Source: an uncultured Desulfovibrio sp. (lineage in GTDB: Bacteria > Desulfobacterota > Desulfovibrionia > Desulfovibrionales > Desulfovibrionaceae). From it: 7,172 bases of DNA. This document shows positions 5,833-7,172 of this stretch, piece after piece (positions within the stretch are counted from its first letter, which is position 1; the number at the start of each line of letters is the position of its first letter). The position numbers were made by a program, and so were the translations under genes. The DNA is taken from contig USCL01000203.1 of assembly GCA_900553145.1 (NCBI GenBank), positions 1 to 7,172 on the forward strand, written 5' to 3'. The notes below the pieces were generated by a model, which saw only the letters and a list, made by a program, of their open reading frames with translations, ran no database searches and had not been told where the DNA came from.

Positions 5833-6040
5833 TTTCCCCCCCTGTGGGCGCAGGGAGAAACCTTACGATTGGGCTACAGGCGCGTTTCCCTGCGCTTCCC
5901 CCTTGCGGGCGCAGGGAGAAACCTAGATCTTGGCGCCGCCGAGGCGTTCGCTGAGGTCCCCCCTGCGGGCGCAGGGAGAAACCCGCAACCTGATATGGAC
6001 GGCTCCCTTTCCCCCGGCGCACTGGGCGCGGGGGGAAACC
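5833..6040 (+). repeat. Four CRISPR-like palindromic repeats, about 60-nt period
   Basis: Repeats lie at about 5833-5862, 5895-5923, 5955-5983 and 6008-6040, with aligned 3' ends 61, 60 and 57 nt apart. The first three share the exact 17-mer GGGCGCAGGGAGAAACC and a C-rich left half, forming a 6-bp stem CCCTGC-GGGC-GCAGGG with a 4-nt loop. The fourth is diverged and longer, with arms TTTCCCCC and GGGGGAAA and an inner GCGC/GCGC. The first two spacers, about 31-33 nt, are unrelated to each other. The repeat length, stem, loop and AAACC end resemble type I-E CRISPR repeats. However, there are no cas genes and no clear leader, and a related set of repeats lies at 2414-2559. I therefore favour a dispersed palindromic repeat family over a working CRISPR. 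Confidence 0.72.
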
Positions 6041-6094
6041 GCATCGGCAAGGCATCCCTTGCGCGGCGTTTGGAAACAGGCGGTTGCCTGACGG

Positions 6095-6124
6095 CGAAGC
6101 GGCACGATCCGTTTCGGCATTTTT
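6095..6124 (+). terminator. Intrinsic terminator after the repeat array
   Basis: CGAAGCGG (6095-6102) pairs with CCGTTTCG (6109-6116) over 8 bp, including one G-T wobble, around loop CACGAT. It is followed by GCA and TTTTT (6120-6124). It would end the kinase transcript after its repeat tail. It sits only 15 nt before the next start codon, so it could also act as a leader attenuator for the 251-aa protein gene. Confidence 0.65.
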
Positions 6125-6139
6125 GAGTGGAGACAGCAG

Positions 6140-6895
6140 ATGTTCAAAATCATCATCCCCATTTTGGTCATCGCGTTGGCGGCCTTTGTCGGCATGAACG
6201 CCAAGAGCGGGCTTATCCGGGGCGTGGCCGACGGCATACTCGTATCGCCCGCCCGTCCCGCCGTGGCCGTGAAGCCCGCCGCCGATTTCGCCTCCGTCGA
6301 CGCCCGGCGCGTGGATCTTTCGCCTTCGGTGCAGAACAGCATGCTTCAGGCGACCTCGGTACAGGCCGTGTACGCCCTGTACGACCGCGAGGCCCCGCAG
6401 GCCGCCCCGGCGCACCTTGTGGCGCTGCTGGCGGTTTCGCAGAACGACGAGACGTGGCCTGTGGAACCGGAACTCGGATTTCCCGCCATCAGGCATAAGA
6501 AACAGGATATCGGCGGCTTTTCGGGGTTCGCGGACACCTACGTTTTGAACCCCATGAATGATCCGTGGGCTTGCGACGAGTCCGGAGCGTGGGAGAACGG
6601 CAGCCTCGTCCGCCGCTTCACCTTCATCCTCTGGTTCTACAAGGCCAAGCTGGTGGTCGAATACCGCGAGCCGCTGCCCGCCGCCGCCTCCGACGTGCCG
6701 CTTGAGGACGACATCCCCTTGCTGATGGCCTTCGAGGCCCGCGCGCTGGAGTCTTTCCGCCTTTTGAACGGCGACGCCAAGAGCGGAGGCGTGGAGCTCC
6801 CCCGGCCCAAGGAAAAGCTCCCCTATCCGCCCGCTGGCATCAACCGGCAGGCCCTTACCGAGTTTGTCGGCACACTTTGGGATATGAAGAAATAG
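6140..6895 (+). CDS. Membrane-anchored or exported protein of unknown function (251 aa)
   Basis: I do not recognise this protein. A hydrophobic N-terminal segment, residues 2-19 (IIPILVIALAAFV core), is a signal anchor or uncleaved signal peptide. No lipobox cysteine follows it. The remainder is soluble and probably periplasmic: an Ala/Pro/Val-rich linker (about 33-50), then a mixed alpha/beta region. The middle contains NPMNDPWACDESGAWENG and RRFTFILWFYKAKLVVEYREPLP, which reads as a pair of amphipathic beta-strands. The C-terminus has a Pro-rich stretch (LPRPKEKLPYPPAG) and a helix ending in LWDMKK. It has one cysteine. Codon use matches the neighbours. The start at 6140 has GGAGA 6 nt upstream. 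The tautomerase gene begins 10 nt after the stop, so the two are probably co-transcribed, but that does not reveal the function. Confidence 0.8.
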   Translation: MFKIIIPILVIALAAFVGMNAKSGLIRGVADGILVSPARPAVAVKPAADFASVDARRVDLSPSVQNSMLQATSVQAVYALYDREAPQAAPAHLVALLAVSQNDETWPVEPELGFPAIRHKKQDIGGFSGFADTYVLNPMNDPWACDESGAWENGSLVRRFTFILWFYKAKLVVEYREPLPAAASDVPLEDDIPLLMAFEARALESFRLLNGDAKSGGVELPRPKEKLPYPPAGINRQALTEFVGTLWDMKK

Positions 6896-6905
6896 GGGGA
6901 TTCCC

Positions 6906-7115
6906 ATGCCTTACGTCAATATAAGGGTGACGCGGGAAAACGGCACGCCGACCGCCGAGCAGAAGGCGGAGCTCATCAAGGGCGCGACGGATCTGCTTGT
7001 ACGCGTCTTGGGGAAGAATCCGGCCACCACGGTCGTCGTCATCGACGAAGTGGATACGGATAACTGGGGCGTGGGCGGCGAAACAATCACCCGGAGGCGT
7101 CGGCAAGGGAAATAG
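6906..7115 (+). CDS. 4-oxalocrotonate tautomerase-family protein (69 aa)
   Basis: This is a small single-domain tautomerase-superfamily protein. After Met removal the N-terminal residue is Pro (PYVNIRVTRE), the catalytic base of the family. TAEQKAELIKGATDLLVRVLGK is the conserved helix, NPATTVVVIDEVD the second strand, and NWGVGG the closing turn, with Trp in place of Phe50 of classical 4-OT. The Arg39 position of classical 4-OT aligns with Val43 here. Classical keto-enol conversion of 2-hydroxymuconate is therefore not assured, and the subfamily's real substrate is unknown to me. The chain ends in a basic tail (TRRRRQGK). GGGGGA (6895-6900) lies 5 nt upstream. The start is 10 nt after the 251-aa gene, which indicates an operon. 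No aromatic-catabolism genes are nearby. Confidence 0.92.
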   Translation: MPYVNIRVTRENGTPTAEQKAELIKGATDLLVRVLGKNPATTVVVIDEVDTDNWGVGGETITRRRRQGK

Positions 7116-7140
7116 CCCCCCGCCGTTGGCCGTAGGGGCT
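7114..7140 (+). terminator. Possible hairpin after the tautomerase gene
   Basis: AGCCCC (7114-7119, overlapping the stop codon) pairs with GGGGCT (7135-7140), with a small GCC-GTT-GGC stem inside. No T-tract follows within the 32 nt left in the window, so terminator status is doubtful. Confidence 0.25.
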
Positions 7141-7172
7141 GGGCGATGGACGAGGAAGCGGCCCCGCGTCGG

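Larger units (their letters stand above)
5774..6139 (+). other. 366-bp intergenic region: structured tail of the kinase gene
   Basis: It holds, in order, a branched hairpin (5776-5830), four palindromic repeats (5833-6040), a perfect CAGGC-GGTT-GCCTG stem (6077-6090), an intrinsic terminator (6095-6124) and the ribosome site of the next gene (GGAGA 6129-6133). No gene is supported. The open frames across it translate the repeats. I could not find a convincing promoter for the downstream gene, whose start is only 15 nt past the T-tract. Confidence 0.75.

Noticed and set aside
5833..6040. Functional CRISPR array call
   Set aside because: There are no cas genes or clear leader in the window, the repeats vary in their 5' half, and related inverted copies occur 3.4 kb away.
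4736..6907. 723-codon minus-strand open frame spanning the kinase, repeats and 251-aa gene
   Set aside because: It is antisense to two well-supported genes and reads through the repeat array (SLRPQGG-type runs). Long antisense frames are expected in GC-rich DNA.

Overview
The window is GC-rich, with strong G/C preference at third codon positions. It carries eight recognisable protein genes on both strands. The protein sequences and the intergenic repeats look to me like a Desulfovibrionaceae genome (Bilophila or Desulfovibrio type). That is an inference from recall, not from a search. No phage, transposase, cas, rRNA or tRNA gene was seen.

Layout. A nitroreductase-family gene with a signal peptide (minus strand) and a histidine acid phosphatase of the AppA/phytase type (plus strand) diverge from a 129-bp gap at 763-891. 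Both products are probably exported. A 534-bp gap (2167-2700) separates the phosphatase from a convergent minus-strand gene for a small exported protein. Upstream of that gene, in the same direction, lies nth (endonuclease III). A 659-bp gap precedes plus-strand cutA, which overlaps a PfkB-family (adenosine kinase-like) sugar/nucleoside kinase by an ATGA junction. A 366-bp repeat-filled gap follows. Then come a 251-aa membrane-anchored protein of unknown function and a closely spaced 4-oxalocrotonate tautomerase-family gene.

The most notable signal is between genes. Downstream of three genes (nitroreductase, small exported protein, kinase) the sequence follows one plan, always oriented with the upstream gene. 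The order is stop codon, a long purine/pyrimidine hairpin, a conserved core of about 35 nt (in two of the three), then short CRISPR-like palindromic repeats at 57-61 nt spacing. At the two loci that are fully visible the module ends in a hairpin plus T-tract, as in an intrinsic terminator. The hairpin arms differ completely between loci yet remain self-complementary, which suggests structure is what is maintained. This looks like a dispersed, structured 3'-UTR module. The repeats superficially resemble a type I-E CRISPR array, but there are no cas genes and the repeats are degenerate, so I favour a genomic palindromic repeat family.

The genes do not form one pathway. They read as ordinary chromosomal housekeeping and envelope genes: DNA repair, metal tolerance, nucleoside/sugar phosphorylation, periplasmic phosphate release and a flavoprotein. 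The only strong operon signals are cutA-kinase and the 251-aa protein-tautomerase pair.
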